A stretch of DNA of 64,000 nt, from NCBI RefSeq assembly GCF_036013935.1, contig NZ_CP107902.1, positions 7,163,001-7,227,000 of the forward strand, written 5' to 3'. Within the stretch, counting starts at the first letter, position 1. Every line of letters starts with the position of its first letter. The translations under genes and the position numbers were made by a program. The stretch is from Streptomyces sp. NBC_00461 (GTDB lineage Bacteria; Actinomycetota; Actinomycetes; Streptomycetales; Streptomycetaceae). The notes below the pieces were generated by a model. It was not told the origin of the DNA. It was given only the letters and a program-made list of their open reading frames with translations, and searched no databases. Shown here one piece after another: positions 1 to 8,469 of the stretch.

Positions 1-809
1 ACATACGCCCCGGGGACGGCGGAAAACCGGACGCCGTCGTCGTACGGGACGCACTCGGAGTCGGCGTCGCCGTAGGACTGTCCGGCTTCGCCTTCGGGGT
101 GACCTCGGCCGGCAGCGGGCTCACGGTGCTGCAGACCTGCGCGCTCAGCCTCCTGGTGTTCACCGGAGCGTCCCAGTTCGCGCTCGTGGGGGCGCTCTCG
201 GCCGGGGGCAACCCGCTCACGGCAGCGGCGGGCGCCTTCTTCCTGGGTGTGCGCAACGCCTTCTACGGGCTGCGCCTGTCCCAGTTGCTGGCCCTCCCGC
301 GCGCGGTGCGGCCGTTCGCCGCCCAGTGGGTCATCGACGAGACGACCGCGGTCGCGCTGGCGCAGCCCACACGGCGCAGCACGCGGATCGGGTTCGCCGT
401 CACCGGGCTCAGCCTGTACGTGCTGTGGAACCTCACCACGCTGCTCGGCGCACTGGGCGCCAAGGCCATCGGGGACACCGACGCATGGGGCCTCGACGCG
501 GCAGGCCCCGCCGTCTTCCTGGCGCTGCTCGCGCCGATGCTCAAGACCACCACCGAGCGCACCGTCGCCGGCCTCGCAGTCCTCCTGGGGCTCGGTCTGC
601 TGCCCGTGCTGCCCGCCGGAGTGCCCGTCCTGGTGGCTGCGCTCGCGGCGCCCGCCGTCCTCTGCCTGGAAGGCCGCCGCAAGGGAACATCACACAACGA
701 CGCGCGCGGGAACGACGTACCGGGCGACGCGCACGAGGACCACGTACCGGGCGACGCGCACCGCAACGACATACCGCGCGAGAACGACGTACCAGAGGAG
801 GACCGTTGA
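1..809 (+). CDS. azlC: AzlC family branched-chain amino acid exporter large subunit (5' partial)
   Basis: The frame is open from the window edge, so the N-terminus is missing. The start of the visible protein (GLSGFAFGVTSAGSGL) and the following segment with FTGASQFALVG are the hallmark of AzlC, the multi-spanning large subunit of AzlCD exporters for branched-chain amino acids and their analogues. About five hydrophobic segments are visible. The C-terminal ~35 residues are hydrophilic and built of imperfect 9-residue repeats (NDVPGDAHE, DHVPGDAHR), which is unusual for the family and probably a disordered cytoplasmic tail. The stop overlaps the TTG start of the next gene, so AzlD is translationally coupled. 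Family call is firm; substrate is inferred from the family. Confidence 0.88.
   Translation, partial: IRPGDGGKPDAVVVRDALGVGVAVGLSGFAFGVTSAGSGLTVLQTCALSLLVFTGASQFALVGALSAGGNPLTAAAGAFFLGVRNAFYGLRLSQLLALPRAVRPFAAQWVIDETTAVALAQPTRRSTRIGFAVTGLSLYVLWNLTTLLGALGAKAIGDTDAWGLDAAGPAVFLALLAPMLKTTTERTVAGLAVLLGLGLLPVLPAGVPVLVAALAAPAVLCLEGRRKGTSHNDARGNDVPGDAHEDHVPGDAHRNDIPRENDVPEEDR
711..800 (+). repeat. In-frame tandem repeats in the azlC 3' end
   Basis: Two 27-bp units (711-737 and 738-764) are followed by two shortened 18-bp units (765-782 and 783-800). Unit length is a multiple of three, so copy changes keep the frame. They encode the NDVPGDAHE-type tail of AzlC. The last unit also contains the GAGGAG used as ribosome binding site by azlD. 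Confidence 0.8.
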
Positions 810-1114
810 ACACCTGGATCGCGATCGGCGCGACGGCCCTCGGCTGCTACGTCGTCAAGCTCGCCGGACTGCTCGTCCCCGCGGGCGCCCTGGAGAGGCC
901 GCTGGTCAGGCGTCTGGCCGCGCTGCTGCCGGTGGCCCTACTGGCCGCGCTCACGGCCCAGCAGACCTTCGCCGACGGGCACGCCCTGGTGCTCGACGCG
1001 AGGGTCGCGGGGCTTGGCGCGGCGGCTCTGGCGCTGGTCCTGCGCGCTCCGTTCCTACTCGTCGTGGCGGCGGCCGTGGTGGTGACCGCCGGGGTGCGGG
1101 CCATGGGAGGTTGA
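806..1114 (+). CDS. azlD: AzlD domain protein, small subunit of branched-chain amino acid exporter
   Basis: This is a 102-residue membrane protein with three to four hydrophobic segments and the AzlD pattern (N-terminal WIAIGATALGCYVVKLAGLL, then an Arg-rich loop and AALLPVALLAAL). AzlD is the small partner of AzlC in exporting branched-chain amino acids. The TTG start at 806 lies inside the stop of azlC (TTGA overlap) and follows a good GAGGAGG site at 795-803; this fixes the start and implies coupling. No later gene continues the operon; the next gene is convergent. Confidence 0.88.
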   Translation: MNTWIAIGATALGCYVVKLAGLLVPAGALERPLVRRLAALLPVALLAALTAQQTFADGHALVLDARVAGLGAAALALVLRAPFLLVVAAAVVVTAGVRAMGG

Positions 1115-1126
1115 CGGCCTCCGTGG

Positions 1127-2071
1127 TCAGCCGACAGGGCGTCCGTGAGCCCTCAGGGTGCGCAGCGCCTCGATGGTCACCATGGGGCGTGCCTCCAGAG
1201 CCGTGCCCGGCGCCCACTGGCGCCAGTTGACCGGCCAGCCGCCGTCCGCCTCCTGCGCGTCGGCGAGGAAGTCGAGGGAGCGTGCCATCTCGGCATCCGT
1301 GAACCACGCGCGCGCGAGGGAGCCAGGCGTCTTCGCGTAGTCGTGCGGGAAGTGGCGCTCGCCCGGGGCGTATCCGGGCGCGACCGGGTAGGCGGCGAGG
1401 TCGTCCGGGTCCAGCGCCACGAGGCGGTGGTCGCGCACCAGGCGGCCGAGGCGGTCGGCGGCCGCCTCCGCGCGTGGGCGGTCGGGTGTGGAGTCCAGGA
1501 AGGCCACGGCGGCCTCGATCTCGTAGGGGTGGGACTTCTCCAGCGACTCGACCGTGTGCCAGCAGAAGTCCGTGGCCCTGAACAGCCAGGCGTGCCACAC
1601 CTCGTTGCGGTGCAGCAGGCCCACCACCGGCCCCGTGGCGAGGAGTTCGCTCGGCGGATCGTCCACGATCGGGATGAACGGGGCCGCCGGATAGCCACGC
1701 TGGCCGGGGTGGACCGCCGGCAGGGCGCCGTCCGCCGTGGAGACGGACGTCAGATAGCGGCACACGCGTTCCACACGCTGTCCGCCGCAGCGCCCGATGG
1801 AGTCCAGGACACGCAGCGCGTGCGCGGTGTGCAGTGGCTGGCTGACCGGGCCGCGCAGATCGGGCTCCAGCGCGTGGCCGTAGCCGCCGTCCTCGTTGCG
1901 GTAGGCGTCGAGCGCCGTTTCCACCGGGTCGGCGCCCCCGTTCAGGAAGTGGTGGGCGAAGAGGCGCTGTTCCAGTACGCGCGCGGTGAGCCAGACGAAG
2001 TGCTCGGCGCGGAAGAGCGGGGAGCGTGCCGGGGGCGTGGCAGGGAGTGGGGAAGCTCCTGTTTCGGACAT
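1127..2071 (-). CDS. Hypothetical protein of the terpenoid cyclase/prenyltransferase alpha-alpha toroid fold
   Basis: This 314-residue soluble protein has Gly- and Trp-rich helices with NEDGGYGHALEPD near residue 60 and EADGGWPVNWRQW near residue 280. Such QW-like repeats are typical of alpha/alpha-barrel cyclase and protein-prenyltransferase folds. No catalytic DXDD motif or signal peptide is visible, so enzymatic activity cannot be assigned. It is convergent with azlCD and divergent from the DUF3046 gene. The ATG at 2071 gives MSETGASPLP and is the only good start. Fold assignment is moderate; function is unknown. Confidence 0.7.
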   Translation of the reverse strand: MSETGASPLPATPPARSPLFRAEHFVWLTARVLEQRLFAHHFLNGGADPVETALDAYRNEDGGYGHALEPDLRGPVSQPLHTAHALRVLDSIGRCGGQRVERVCRYLTSVSTADGALPAVHPGQRGYPAAPFIPIVDDPPSELLATGPVVGLLHRNEVWHAWLFRATDFCWHTVESLEKSHPYEIEAAVAFLDSTPDRPRAEAAADRLGRLVRDHRLVALDPDDLAAYPVAPGYAPGERHFPHDYAKTPGSLARAWFTDAEMARSLDFLADAQEADGGWPVNWRQWAPGTALEARPMVTIEALRTLRAHGRPVG

Positions 2072-2151
2072 GCGTCAGACCGTAGGGCGGAAAGCGGTCT
2101 CGGCAAGCGGTCCCGGCACAGGCCCACCCCCAGGGGCGGGATACTGGAGTC

Positions 2152-2346
2152 ATGCGGTTGACGGTCTTCTGGCAGCGGATGGCGGAGCACTTCGGTCCGG
2201 GATACGCCGACACCTTCGCGCACGACCACGTGATGGCGGAGCTCGGCGGTCGAACGGTGCACGGGGCGCTGGACTCCGGGTGGGACGCAAAGGACGTGTG
2301 GCGCGTGGTCTGCACAGCCATGGACGTTCCGAGTGAGAAGCGCTGA
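2152..2346 (+). CDS. DUF3046 domain-containing protein
   Basis: This small 64-residue protein is MRLTVFWQRM...FGPGYADTFAHDHVMAELGGRTVHGALDSGWDAKDVWRVVCTAMDVP in outline. The whole sequence matches the actinobacterial DUF3046 pattern: an N-terminal F-x-x-R-M, the central Gly-rich LGGRTV and the C-terminal VWRAVC. The function of the family is unknown; it commonly sits near recA in Actinobacteria, as here. The start is ATG at 2152. Confidence 0.85.
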   Translation: MRLTVFWQRMAEHFGPGYADTFAHDHVMAELGGRTVHGALDSGWDAKDVWRVVCTAMDVPSEKR

Positions 2347-2406
2347 TCGGTCACGAAGATCGCTGGACGGTAGTTGATTGTCAGACGAGTGGGTGAGACT
2401 TGGTCC

Positions 2407-3708
2407 GTGGCACCCACTGACGAGCCTGGGCAGACGGCCCAGCACGCATCCCCGTTCGGCACGACGCCGCCCGGCCCGCCTCCGGCCGACGACGCCGGTC
2501 GGGGCGGGCACATGCCGCGCTGGCTGCCGCGCGCCGTGGCGCTCGTGCTCGCCCTCTACGCCGCCTTCCAGCTGGGCACTTGGGCCTTCCACCAGCTCAC
2601 CGGCCTGCTGATCAACATCCTCATCGCGTTCTTCCTGGCCCTCGCCATCGAGCCCGCGGTGAGTTGGATGGCCTCGCGCGGCCTGCGCAGGGGGCTGGCC
2701 ACCGGCCTCGTCTTCCTCGCCGTGATGATCATGGCGGCGGGCTTCGTCATCCTGCTCGGCTCCATGCTCGCGGGCCAGATCATCAAGATCGTCGAGGATT
2801 TCCCGAACTACCTCGACTCCGTCATCCACTGGATCAACACGCACTTCCACACCGACCTGAAGCGGGTGGACGTCCAGGAGGGCCTGCTCCGCTCCGACTG
2901 GCTGCGCAACTACGTGCAGCACAGCGCCACCGGCGTTCTGGACGTGTCCGCCCAGGTACTCGGCGGCCTCTTCCAGCTGCTGACGATCACACTGTTCTCG
3001 TTCTACTTCGCTGCCGACGGCCCCCGGCTGCGGCGCGCGATCTGCTCCGTACTGCCGCCCGCACGGCAGGCCGAGGTGCTGCGCGCGTGGGAGATCGCCG
3101 TCAACAAGACCGGCGGCTACATCTACTCGCGTGGCCTGATGGCGCTCATCTCCGGTGTGGCGCACTACATCCTGCTGCAGATCCTGGGCGTGCCCTACGC
3201 GCCCGTGCTCGGTGTCTGGGTGGGTCTGGTCTCCCAGTTCATCCCGACCATCGGCACGTATCTCGCGGGCGCTCTGCCCATGCTGATCGCCTTCACCGTC
3301 GATCCCTGGTACGCGCTGTGGGTGCTGATCTTCGTCGTGGTCTACCAGCAGTTCGAGAACTACATGCTGCAGCCCAAGCTGACGGCGAAGACCGTCGACA
3401 TCCACCCCGCCGTCGCCTTCGGTTCGGTCATCGCCGGCACGGCGCTCCTCGGCGCCGTCGGCGCGCTGATAGCCATCCCTGCGGTCGCCACACTGCAGGC
3501 GTTCCTGGGGGCCTACGTGAAGCGGTACGCGGTTACGGACGACCCGCGTGTCCACGGACACCGCAGAGGGGGATCCGGCCGCGGCCTGTTCACGCGCGCG
3601 GGACAGCTGTGGGCACGGCGGCCGGGGGCCGACGAGACCGAACAGGGCGGACAGACCGAGCCGCCGGAGTCCGGGGAGGGCTCCTCCCGGGGGACGACGG
3701 ATTCGTAG
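2407..3708 (+). CDS. AI-2E family transporter (PerM/TqsA-like permease)
   Basis: The protein is about 433 residues with an Ala/Pro-rich N-terminal tail, seven to eight membrane segments and the AI-2E signatures: a central amphipathic region with HWINTHFHTDLKRVDVQE and the C-terminal GVWVGLVSQFIPTIGTYLAGALP and QFENYMLQPKLTAKTVDIHP. Family members export autoinducer-2 or act as Na+/H+ antiporters, so the substrate is not known here. The GTG at 2407 has a GGGTGA upstream; TTG 2374 and ATG 2512 are alternatives, and only the hydrophilic tail changes. The last ~70 residues are also hydrophilic and end in a repeat that continues past the stop. Confidence 0.85.
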   Translation: MAPTDEPGQTAQHASPFGTTPPGPPPADDAGRGGHMPRWLPRAVALVLALYAAFQLGTWAFHQLTGLLINILIAFFLALAIEPAVSWMASRGLRRGLATGLVFLAVMIMAAGFVILLGSMLAGQIIKIVEDFPNYLDSVIHWINTHFHTDLKRVDVQEGLLRSDWLRNYVQHSATGVLDVSAQVLGGLFQLLTITLFSFYFAADGPRLRRAICSVLPPARQAEVLRAWEIAVNKTGGYIYSRGLMALISGVAHYILLQILGVPYAPVLGVWVGLVSQFIPTIGTYLAGALPMLIAFTVDPWYALWVLIFVVVYQQFENYMLQPKLTAKTVDIHPAVAFGSVIAGTALLGAVGALIAIPAVATLQAFLGAYVKRYAVTDDPRVHGHRRGGSGRGLFTRAGQLWARRPGADETEQGGQTEPPESGEGSSRGTTDS

Positions 3709-3746
3709 AGGGCTCCTCCCGAGGGCCGGCGGAGTCCGGGGAGGGC
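3663..3746 (+). repeat. Imperfect duplication across the 3' end of the AI-2E gene
   Basis: The segments GGAGTCCGGGGAGGGC and GAGGGCTCCTCCCG each occur twice, in swapped order, once inside the last codons (3663-3689) and once after the stop (3708-3746). The copies look like a local duplication. The complementary CTCC/GGAG blocks also allow hairpins and may serve as a terminator. Confidence 0.6.
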
Positions 3747-3794
3747 GGGCGTGAGCGCGAGGCGTGGTCGGACGGACGGGCAGGCGCAAGCGGC

Positions 3795-4586
3795 TCAGTA
3801 CGTGAGGACTGCCCATACTCCGGCGCCGATGACGGCGACGACGTAGCAGCCGATCGCCGCGGCCACGATCCGCCGCCGGATCTGCTCGCTCCAGGACGTG
3901 CGGGACAGCAGCCAGGCCAGCGACGGCAGGACCAGGACCGCGTGCAGGCTGACCCCGTGCAGCGGCTTGAGCGGCGCCGTCGAGTGGTACGCCGCCTCCT
4001 GGTGCCCGGTGCGGGTGAGCACCACACCGCGCGCGATCATCGCGGCGCCCGTGGCGAGCGCGACGAGCAGGATCGCGAAGCCGGAACGTACCGCCGGTGC
4101 CATCCCCGCGGGGCCCGAGGGCCGGTGCCGGAACGAGGCGAGGGCGAACAGGGTGAGCAGCACCACGAGGACGCCGCCGCCCACCGCGAGCGTCATCGAC
4201 ACCGCGGTGTCGAACGACGTCTCCATGTCGAGGTGCGAGGGCACCCGGCGCCAGGCCTGAAGGGTGATGCCGCCGACCTCCACGACGCAGTCGGCGGCGA
4301 AGACGGTGAGCAGCAGGGCACGCAGCCGCGGACCGACGCGCAGATACGAAGTGACCCAGGTGACCGCGATCAGGGTCGCCCCGAAGGACAGCCCGAAGGT
4401 GACGGGCTTGCGCCAGGAGACGGGCCCGTCCCACGGGCCGCCGTCGACGGCGAACACCGCCAGGTGCACGAGGCCGGAGACGACCAGGACGAGGCCGACG
4501 GTGTGACAGAGGCGTTCCGCCGGTCGCAGTCCGGCCCGCCACGTCGTCGGGGCCGACGGTCGCGCAGGCACCGTTTCCGCTGTCAT
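3795..4586 (-). CDS. Hypothetical integral membrane protein
   Basis: This 263-residue protein has about seven hydrophobic segments, beginning after a short cytoplasmic tail (LCHTVGLVLVVSGLVHLAVFAV) and containing a conserved-looking WRKPVTFGLSFGATLIAVTWV. I do not recognise a catalytic or transport motif and assign no function. The start is ATG 4586. It is convergent with the AI-2E gene and divergent from recA, with its promoter inside the same 384-bp gap. Confidence 0.65.
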   Translation of the reverse strand: MTAETVPARPSAPTTWRAGLRPAERLCHTVGLVLVVSGLVHLAVFAVDGGPWDGPVSWRKPVTFGLSFGATLIAVTWVTSYLRVGPRLRALLLTVFAADCVVEVGGITLQAWRRVPSHLDMETSFDTAVSMTLAVGGGVLVVLLTLFALASFRHRPSGPAGMAPAVRSGFAILLVALATGAAMIARGVVLTRTGHQEAAYHSTAPLKPLHGVSLHAVLVLPSLAWLLSRTSWSEQIRRRIVAAAIGCYVVAVIGAGVWAVLTY

Positions 4587-4780
4587 CAGGCCTGCGCTCC
4601 TGTCCGCCGGGTGCTCTTCTCGGTCTCCACCTGCATGGCTTCAGGCTTGCGTGACCGCGCGGTCCGGTCATCGTCCGGCAGAAGACACCCGTCGTACATC
4701 AGGGGGAGTATCCCGACCTCGCCTCGGGCCAGGGCCCCAACTCGGCGCGGTCACAGTCTCGGAGGTGCCGCGTGGTGCGC

Positions 4781-4810
4781 TTGACACGAAAATCGAACAT
4801 CCATTCTTAT
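4781..4810 (+). promoter_or_regulatory. recA promoter with LexA (SOS) box
   Basis: A consensus -35 TTGACA lies at 4781-4786 with a -10-like region near 4804-4810. A 16-bp element at 4793-4808, TCGAACATCCATTCTT, fits the actinobacterial LexA operator (TCGAAC-N4-GTTCGA type) and sits between and over the promoter hexamers. LexA bound here would block RNA polymerase until DNA damage. The right half-site is weaker (ATTCTT). Confidence 0.8.
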
Positions 4811-4872
4811 GGAAGTTCCGGCGAGGCTCTCTGCGGGCAATTCGACATGGTTTTGACGGAGAAGTGCCCGAG

Positions 4873-4881
4873 TTATCCACA
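4873..4881 (+). promoter_or_regulatory. DnaA box (TTATCCACA)
   Basis: This is a perfect classical 9-mer DnaA box about 90 bp upstream of the recA start, just downstream of the LexA-controlled promoter. Its role is not known; it may titrate DnaA or modulate recA. Confidence 0.5.
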
Positions 4882-4970
4882 GGCTGGACGGGCGTCGGGG
4901 CGCATTGTCAGTGGCAGGCGTTAGCGTCTTTGACGTGAAGCGATCGACTCAAGCAAACCGGGTGGAACCC

Positions 4971-6098
4971 ATGGCAGGAACCGACCGCGAGAAGGCGCTC
5001 GACGCCGCGCTCGCACAGATTGAACGGCAATTCGGCAAGGGCGCGGTCATGCGCATGGGCGAGCGGCCGAACGAGCCCATCGAGGTCATCCCCACCGGGT
5101 CGACCGCACTCGACGTCGCGCTCGGCGTCGGTGGCATCCCGCGCGGCCGCGTGGTGGAGGTGTACGGACCGGAGTCCTCCGGCAAGACGACCCTGACCCT
5201 GCACGCGGTGGCGAACGCGCAGAAGGCCGGCGGCCAGGTCGCCTTCATCGACGCGGAGCACGCTCTCGACCCCGAGTACGCGAAGAAGCTCGGCGTCGAC
5301 ATCGACAACCTGATCCTGTCCCAGCCGGACAACGGCGAGCAGGCCCTGGAAATCGTGGACATGCTGGTCCGCTCCGGCGCACTCGACCTGATCGTCATCG
5401 ACTCCGTCGCCGCGCTCGTCCCGCGTGCGGAGATCGAGGGCGAGATGGGCGACAGCCATGTCGGTCTGCAGGCCCGTCTGATGAGCCAGGCGCTCCGGAA
5501 GATCACCAGCGCGCTCAACCAGTCCAAGACGACCGCGATCTTCATCAACCAGCTCCGCGAGAAGATCGGCGTGATGTTCGGCTCCCCGGAGACCACGACG
5601 GGTGGCCGGGCACTGAAGTTCTACGCCTCGGTGCGTATGGACATCCGCCGCATCGAGACCCTGAAGGACGGCACGGACGCGGTGGGCAACCGCACCCGCG
5701 TCAAGGTCGTCAAGAACAAGGTCGCGCCGCCCTTCAAGCAGGCCGAGTTCGACATCCTCTACGGCCAGGGCATCAGCCGCGAGGGCGGCCTGATCGACAT
5801 GGGCGTGGAGCACGGCTTCGTCCGCAAGGCCGGAGCCTGGTACACGTACGAGGGCGACCAGCTCGGCCAGGGCAAGGAGAACGCGCGCAACTTCCTGAAG
5901 GACAACCCCGACCTGGCCAACGAGATCGAGAAGAAGATCAAGGAGAAGCTGGGCGTGGGCGTGCGGCCCGAAGAGCCCACCGCCGAGCCGGGTGCGGACG
6001 CCGCCGCCGTCTCCGCCACCGCGGACGACGCCGCGAAGACGGTGCCCGCACCGGCGGCCAAGGCCGCCAAGACCAAGGCACCGGCTGCAAAGAGCTGA
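4971..6098 (+). CDS. recA: Recombinase RecA
   Basis: This 375-residue RecA performs ATP-dependent strand exchange in homologous recombination and stimulates LexA self-cleavage. The Walker A GPESSGKT lies at residues 66-73, the same position as in E. coli RecA, followed by the conserved [18 protein letters not shown] and [13 protein letters not shown] (loop L1/L2 region). The C-terminal ~45 residues are the Ala/Lys/Pro-rich tail usual in Streptomyces. ATG 4971 gives [14 protein letters not shown]; upstream in-frame codons back to 4905 are non-conserved and lie in the leader. recX follows after one base, and the LexA box upstream indicates SOS control. Confidence 0.98.
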   Translation: MAGTDREKALDAALAQIERQFGKGAVMRMGERPNEPIEVIPTGSTALDVALGVGGIPRGRVVEVYGPESSGKTTLTLHAVANAQKAGGQVAFIDAEHALDPEYAKKLGVDIDNLILSQPDNGEQALEIVDMLVRSGALDLIVIDSVAALVPRAEIEGEMGDSHVGLQARLMSQALRKITSALNQSKTTAIFINQLREKIGVMFGSPETTTGGRALKFYASVRMDIRRIETLKDGTDAVGNRTRVKVVKNKVAPPFKQAEFDILYGQGISREGGLIDMGVEHGFVRKAGAWYTYEGDQLGQGKENARNFLKDNPDLANEIEKKIKEKLGVGVRPEEPTAEPGADAAAVSATADDAAKTVPAPAAKAAKTKAPAAKS

Positions 6099-6099
6099 C

Positions 6100-7047
6100 G
6101 TGACACGGCGAACCGACTGGGCCGAGTACGCCCACTTGGATGCTCCGCGTGAGCGAAGGCGGGGAGGCGACGGGGGTTACGACGGGCCGGGCGACGAGGC
6201 GTACGCGTACGACCCGGCGCACGGCACGGACGGGGGCCGGGGCCGCGTGGAGTCATACAGCTCCGAGGCGTCGTACTCCGGCGCGTCGCACGGCGACGAA
6301 CCGGGCGGCGGAGAGTGGCCGGACGATGACGGCTCTGCGTACGGCTCCGATGCGTACGGTTCCGATTCCTTCGGCTCCGACGCGTCCGGCGGCGGCTCGC
6401 GCCGTCGCGGCGGTGGGTCCCGCGGCGGTGCCGGGGCCCGTGGTGCGGGTGGCTCCCGAGGGCGTCGGCAGCGACGTCGCGGTGAGCCGTCCGGTGAGGA
6501 CGGGGGCTCCTCCTCCTCGTCGAGGGCCGAGCAGGAGGAGTCCTCAGGGGACCCGGTCGAGCGGGCACGGGCGATCTGCCTGCGCCTGCTCACCGGGACC
6601 CCGCGGACGCGCAAGCAGCTCGCCGACGCCCTGCGCAAGCGCGAGATTCCCGACGACGCGGCGGACGAGGTGCTGTCGCGGTTCGAGGAGGTCGGGTTGA
6701 TCAACGACAGCGCGTTCGCGGACGCCTGGGTGGAGTCCCGTCACCACGGCCGAGGACTGGCCCGGCGGGCGCTGGCCCAGGAGCTGCGCACCAAGGGCGT
6801 CGACTCCACGCTGATCGACGAGGCCGTCTCCCAGCTCGACTCCGAGCAGGAAGAGACGACCGCGCGCGAACTCGTCGCGCGCAAGCTGCGTTCCACGCGC
6901 GGCCTGGACCGCGACAAACGGCTGCGGCGCCTCGCGGGCATGCTCGCCCGCAAGGGCTACCCCGAGGGCATGGCCCTGCGGGTGGTCCGGCAGGCGCTGG
7001 AGGAAGAGGGCGAGGACACGGAGTTCCTGGGGGACGAGGGGTTCTGA
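6100..7047 (+). CDS. recX: Regulatory protein RecX with long N-terminal extension
   Basis: RecX binds RecA filaments and tempers recombinase activity. The GTG at 6100 starts one base after the recA stop, so the two are cotranscribed and coupled. The last ~165 residues are a standard RecX (ARAICLRLLTGTPRTRKQLADALRKREIP, then three-helix repeats with GLINDSAFADAWVESR and RKLRSTRGLDRDKRLRRLAGMLARKGY). The first ~145 residues are low-complexity, rich in Gly, Ser, Asp and Arg with repeated GSDAYGSDSFGSD blocks. At 315 residues it is about twice the length of typical bacterial RecX. Confidence 0.95.
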   Translation: MTRRTDWAEYAHLDAPRERRRGGDGGYDGPGDEAYAYDPAHGTDGGRGRVESYSSEASYSGASHGDEPGGGEWPDDDGSAYGSDAYGSDSFGSDASGGGSRRRGGGSRGGAGARGAGGSRGRRQRRRGEPSGEDGGSSSSSRAEQEESSGDPVERARAICLRLLTGTPRTRKQLADALRKREIPDDAADEVLSRFEEVGLINDSAFADAWVESRHHGRGLARRALAQELRTKGVDSTLIDEAVSQLDSEQEETTARELVARKLRSTRGLDRDKRLRRLAGMLARKGYPEGMALRVVRQALEEEGEDTEFLGDEGF

Positions 7048-7240
7048 GGGCGAGGGGTTCTGAGCGGGACAGGGGCCTTCAGGATGTGAGCACACGAATG
7101 CGTGCCGTGCCGTACTCAGTGCAGCGCGACCACCGGGCCCGGCGCTGCGGTCGCTCCTTGCCGCTGCCGCCTTGGTCCGCCACGAAGCCATGGCGGACGG
7201 CACTGAGCACCGGCGTTCACGACGAACGACCGTGAACCGC

Positions 7241-7672
7241 CTACGACGTCACCGGCAGCCCCGCCGCCCTCCACGCCTGGAAGCCGCCGACCAGATCGGT
7301 TGCCCGTGCCAGCCCCAACTGGTGCAGAGACGCAGCAGCGAGGCTCGACGCGTACCCCTCGTTGCAGATCACCACGATCCGCACTTCGTGACCCGTGGCC
7401 TCGGGCAGGCGATGACTGCCCTGCGGGTCGAGGCGCCACTCGAGTTCGTTGCGCTCGACGACGAGGGCGCCCGGAATCACGCCGTCCTGCTCGCGAAGGG
7501 CGGCGTAACGGATGTCCACCAGCAGGGCCTCGCCCGCCCGGGCGGCGTCGTACGCCTCCTTCGGCTCGATCCGCTCGTAGCCCTCGCGCACCCGCTCCAG
7601 CAGCTCGTCGATGCCGACGGGCTGCTGCTTCTCGCCGCTCACTTGCCCGTGGGCCGAACCGCCGCCGCTCAC
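7241..7672 (-). CDS. Rhodanese-like domain protein
   Basis: This single-domain rhodanese has 143 residues. Residues ~20-135 show the fold, with GEALLVDIRYAALREQDGVIPGALVVERNELEWRLDP and the catalytic loop CNEGYASS, whose Cys carries the persulfide. The GTG start at 7672 overlaps the stop of the upstream cysteine dioxygenase gene by 4 bp (GTGA), so the two are translated as a unit. Rhodanese transfers sulfane sulfur, which fits a role in cysteine or sulfur catabolism with its partner. The natural acceptor is unknown. Confidence 0.9.
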   Translation of the reverse strand: MSGGGSAHGQVSGEKQQPVGIDELLERVREGYERIEPKEAYDAARAGEALLVDIRYAALREQDGVIPGALVVERNELEWRLDPQGSHRLPEATGHEVRIVVICNEGYASSLAAASLHQLGLARATDLVGGFQAWRAAGLPVTS

Positions 7673-8226
7673 TGCCAGTCCTCCGGGCGCTCGACCTGCT
7701 CCAGACGCAGGACGGGACCCACGCGGCTGTAACGACGGATCTGCGGCAGCGGCGGGTAGTAGGCGTGGACGGAGATCGCGTGCCGTTCGGTGGACTCGTT
7801 GAGCACCTCGTGGACGTGATGACGGCCGAAGGTCCGGCCCTGGCCGGCCGCCAGCCGCCGCTCCCGGTCCACGCCGTCGGTGAGTTCCAGGGTCTTCCAG
7901 CCGTCGGCAGGCAGCCGGGCGGTGAGCGAGTTCTCCTTGAGCTCACCGGCTGCCGTCAGGAAGGCGCCGACGGATTCGGCGTGGTCGTGCCAGCCGGTGC
8001 CGGTGCCGGGCGGCCAGCCGATCAGCCAGGCCTCGCTGCCGCCGGGCCCCTCCAGACGCACCCAGGTGCGGCCCTCGGGGTCGAGCGGCAGCGAGGAGAT
8101 CAGCTCGGGGTCCGCGGCCATACGCCGTACGAAGTCGAGGAGGTCCGCCTGCGTCGGCGCCTGGGAGGGTGCGGAGGGCACGGAGGGTGCGGAGGCAGAG
8201 GGAGCCGGAGAGGGAGAGACAGACAC
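7669..8226 (-). CDS. Cysteine dioxygenase family protein
   Basis: This 185-residue cupin of the type I cysteine dioxygenase family oxidises cysteine to cysteine sulfinate with Fe(II) and O2. The metal ligands are visible as WHDHAESVGAF (two His of the first cupin motif) and GRHHVHEVLN (third His). The N-terminal ~25 residues are Ser/Ala/Pro-rich. GTG 8226 has AGGACGG a few bases upstream; a frame open further upstream has no good ribosome site. The rhodanese gene overlaps its end, giving a two-gene sulfur operon. Confidence 0.88.
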   Translation of the reverse strand: MSVSPSPAPSASAPSVPSAPSQAPTQADLLDFVRRMAADPELISSLPLDPEGRTWVRLEGPGGSEAWLIGWPPGTGTGWHDHAESVGAFLTAAGELKENSLTARLPADGWKTLELTDGVDRERRLAAGQGRTFGRHHVHEVLNESTERHAISVHAYYPPLPQIRRYSRVGPVLRLEQVERPEDWQ

Positions 8227-8427
8227 GTGACACCGTCCTGAAGAGCATTCGCGTGGGAGCGCGCGGCAGCACTGGGGGCGCGCAGGAGGAGAGGGATGCG
8301 AATTCAGCAGGACGGGCGACACACGCAGCCCGCGTAGCGGACGAGGTCCATATGGACCCTCCGCCACAGGCGCACAAAGGTGTCGGTCACGATCCGGAGT
8401 ACACCATTGGCGGGGCAGAGCGGTCAA

Positions 8428-8464
8428 CTCACCGTCACTATGTGGACCACAGGGTGACGGTGAG
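8428..8464 (-). terminator. Perfect 11-bp hairpin after the FAD oxidoreductase gene
   Basis: CTCACCGTCAC (8428-8438) and GTGACGGTGAG (8454-8464) pair perfectly around a 15-nt loop that itself contains the palindrome TGTGGACCACA. It begins six bases past the oxidoreductase stop on the minus strand, so termination is the simple reading. It also lies ~200 bp upstream of the cysteine dioxygenase start and could be an operator or leader structure. Confidence 0.7.
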
Positions 8465-8469
8465 TAGGG

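Larger units (their letters stand above)
4587..4970. other. Intergenic region upstream of recA
   Basis: The 384-bp gap between the divergent membrane protein gene and recA holds a TTGACA hexamer, a LexA box and a perfect DnaA box (separate entries). The stretch from 4780 to 4870 is visibly richer in A/T than its surroundings, as expected of a promoter. No small gene is supported. Confidence 0.7.

Noticed and set aside
8227..8427. Cys-rich leader peptide upstream of the cysteine dioxygenase (PQCCRALPRECSSGRC-like)
   Set aside because: It is in frame with the dioxygenase without a stop, so it is not a separate leader; no start codon with a ribosome site precedes it.
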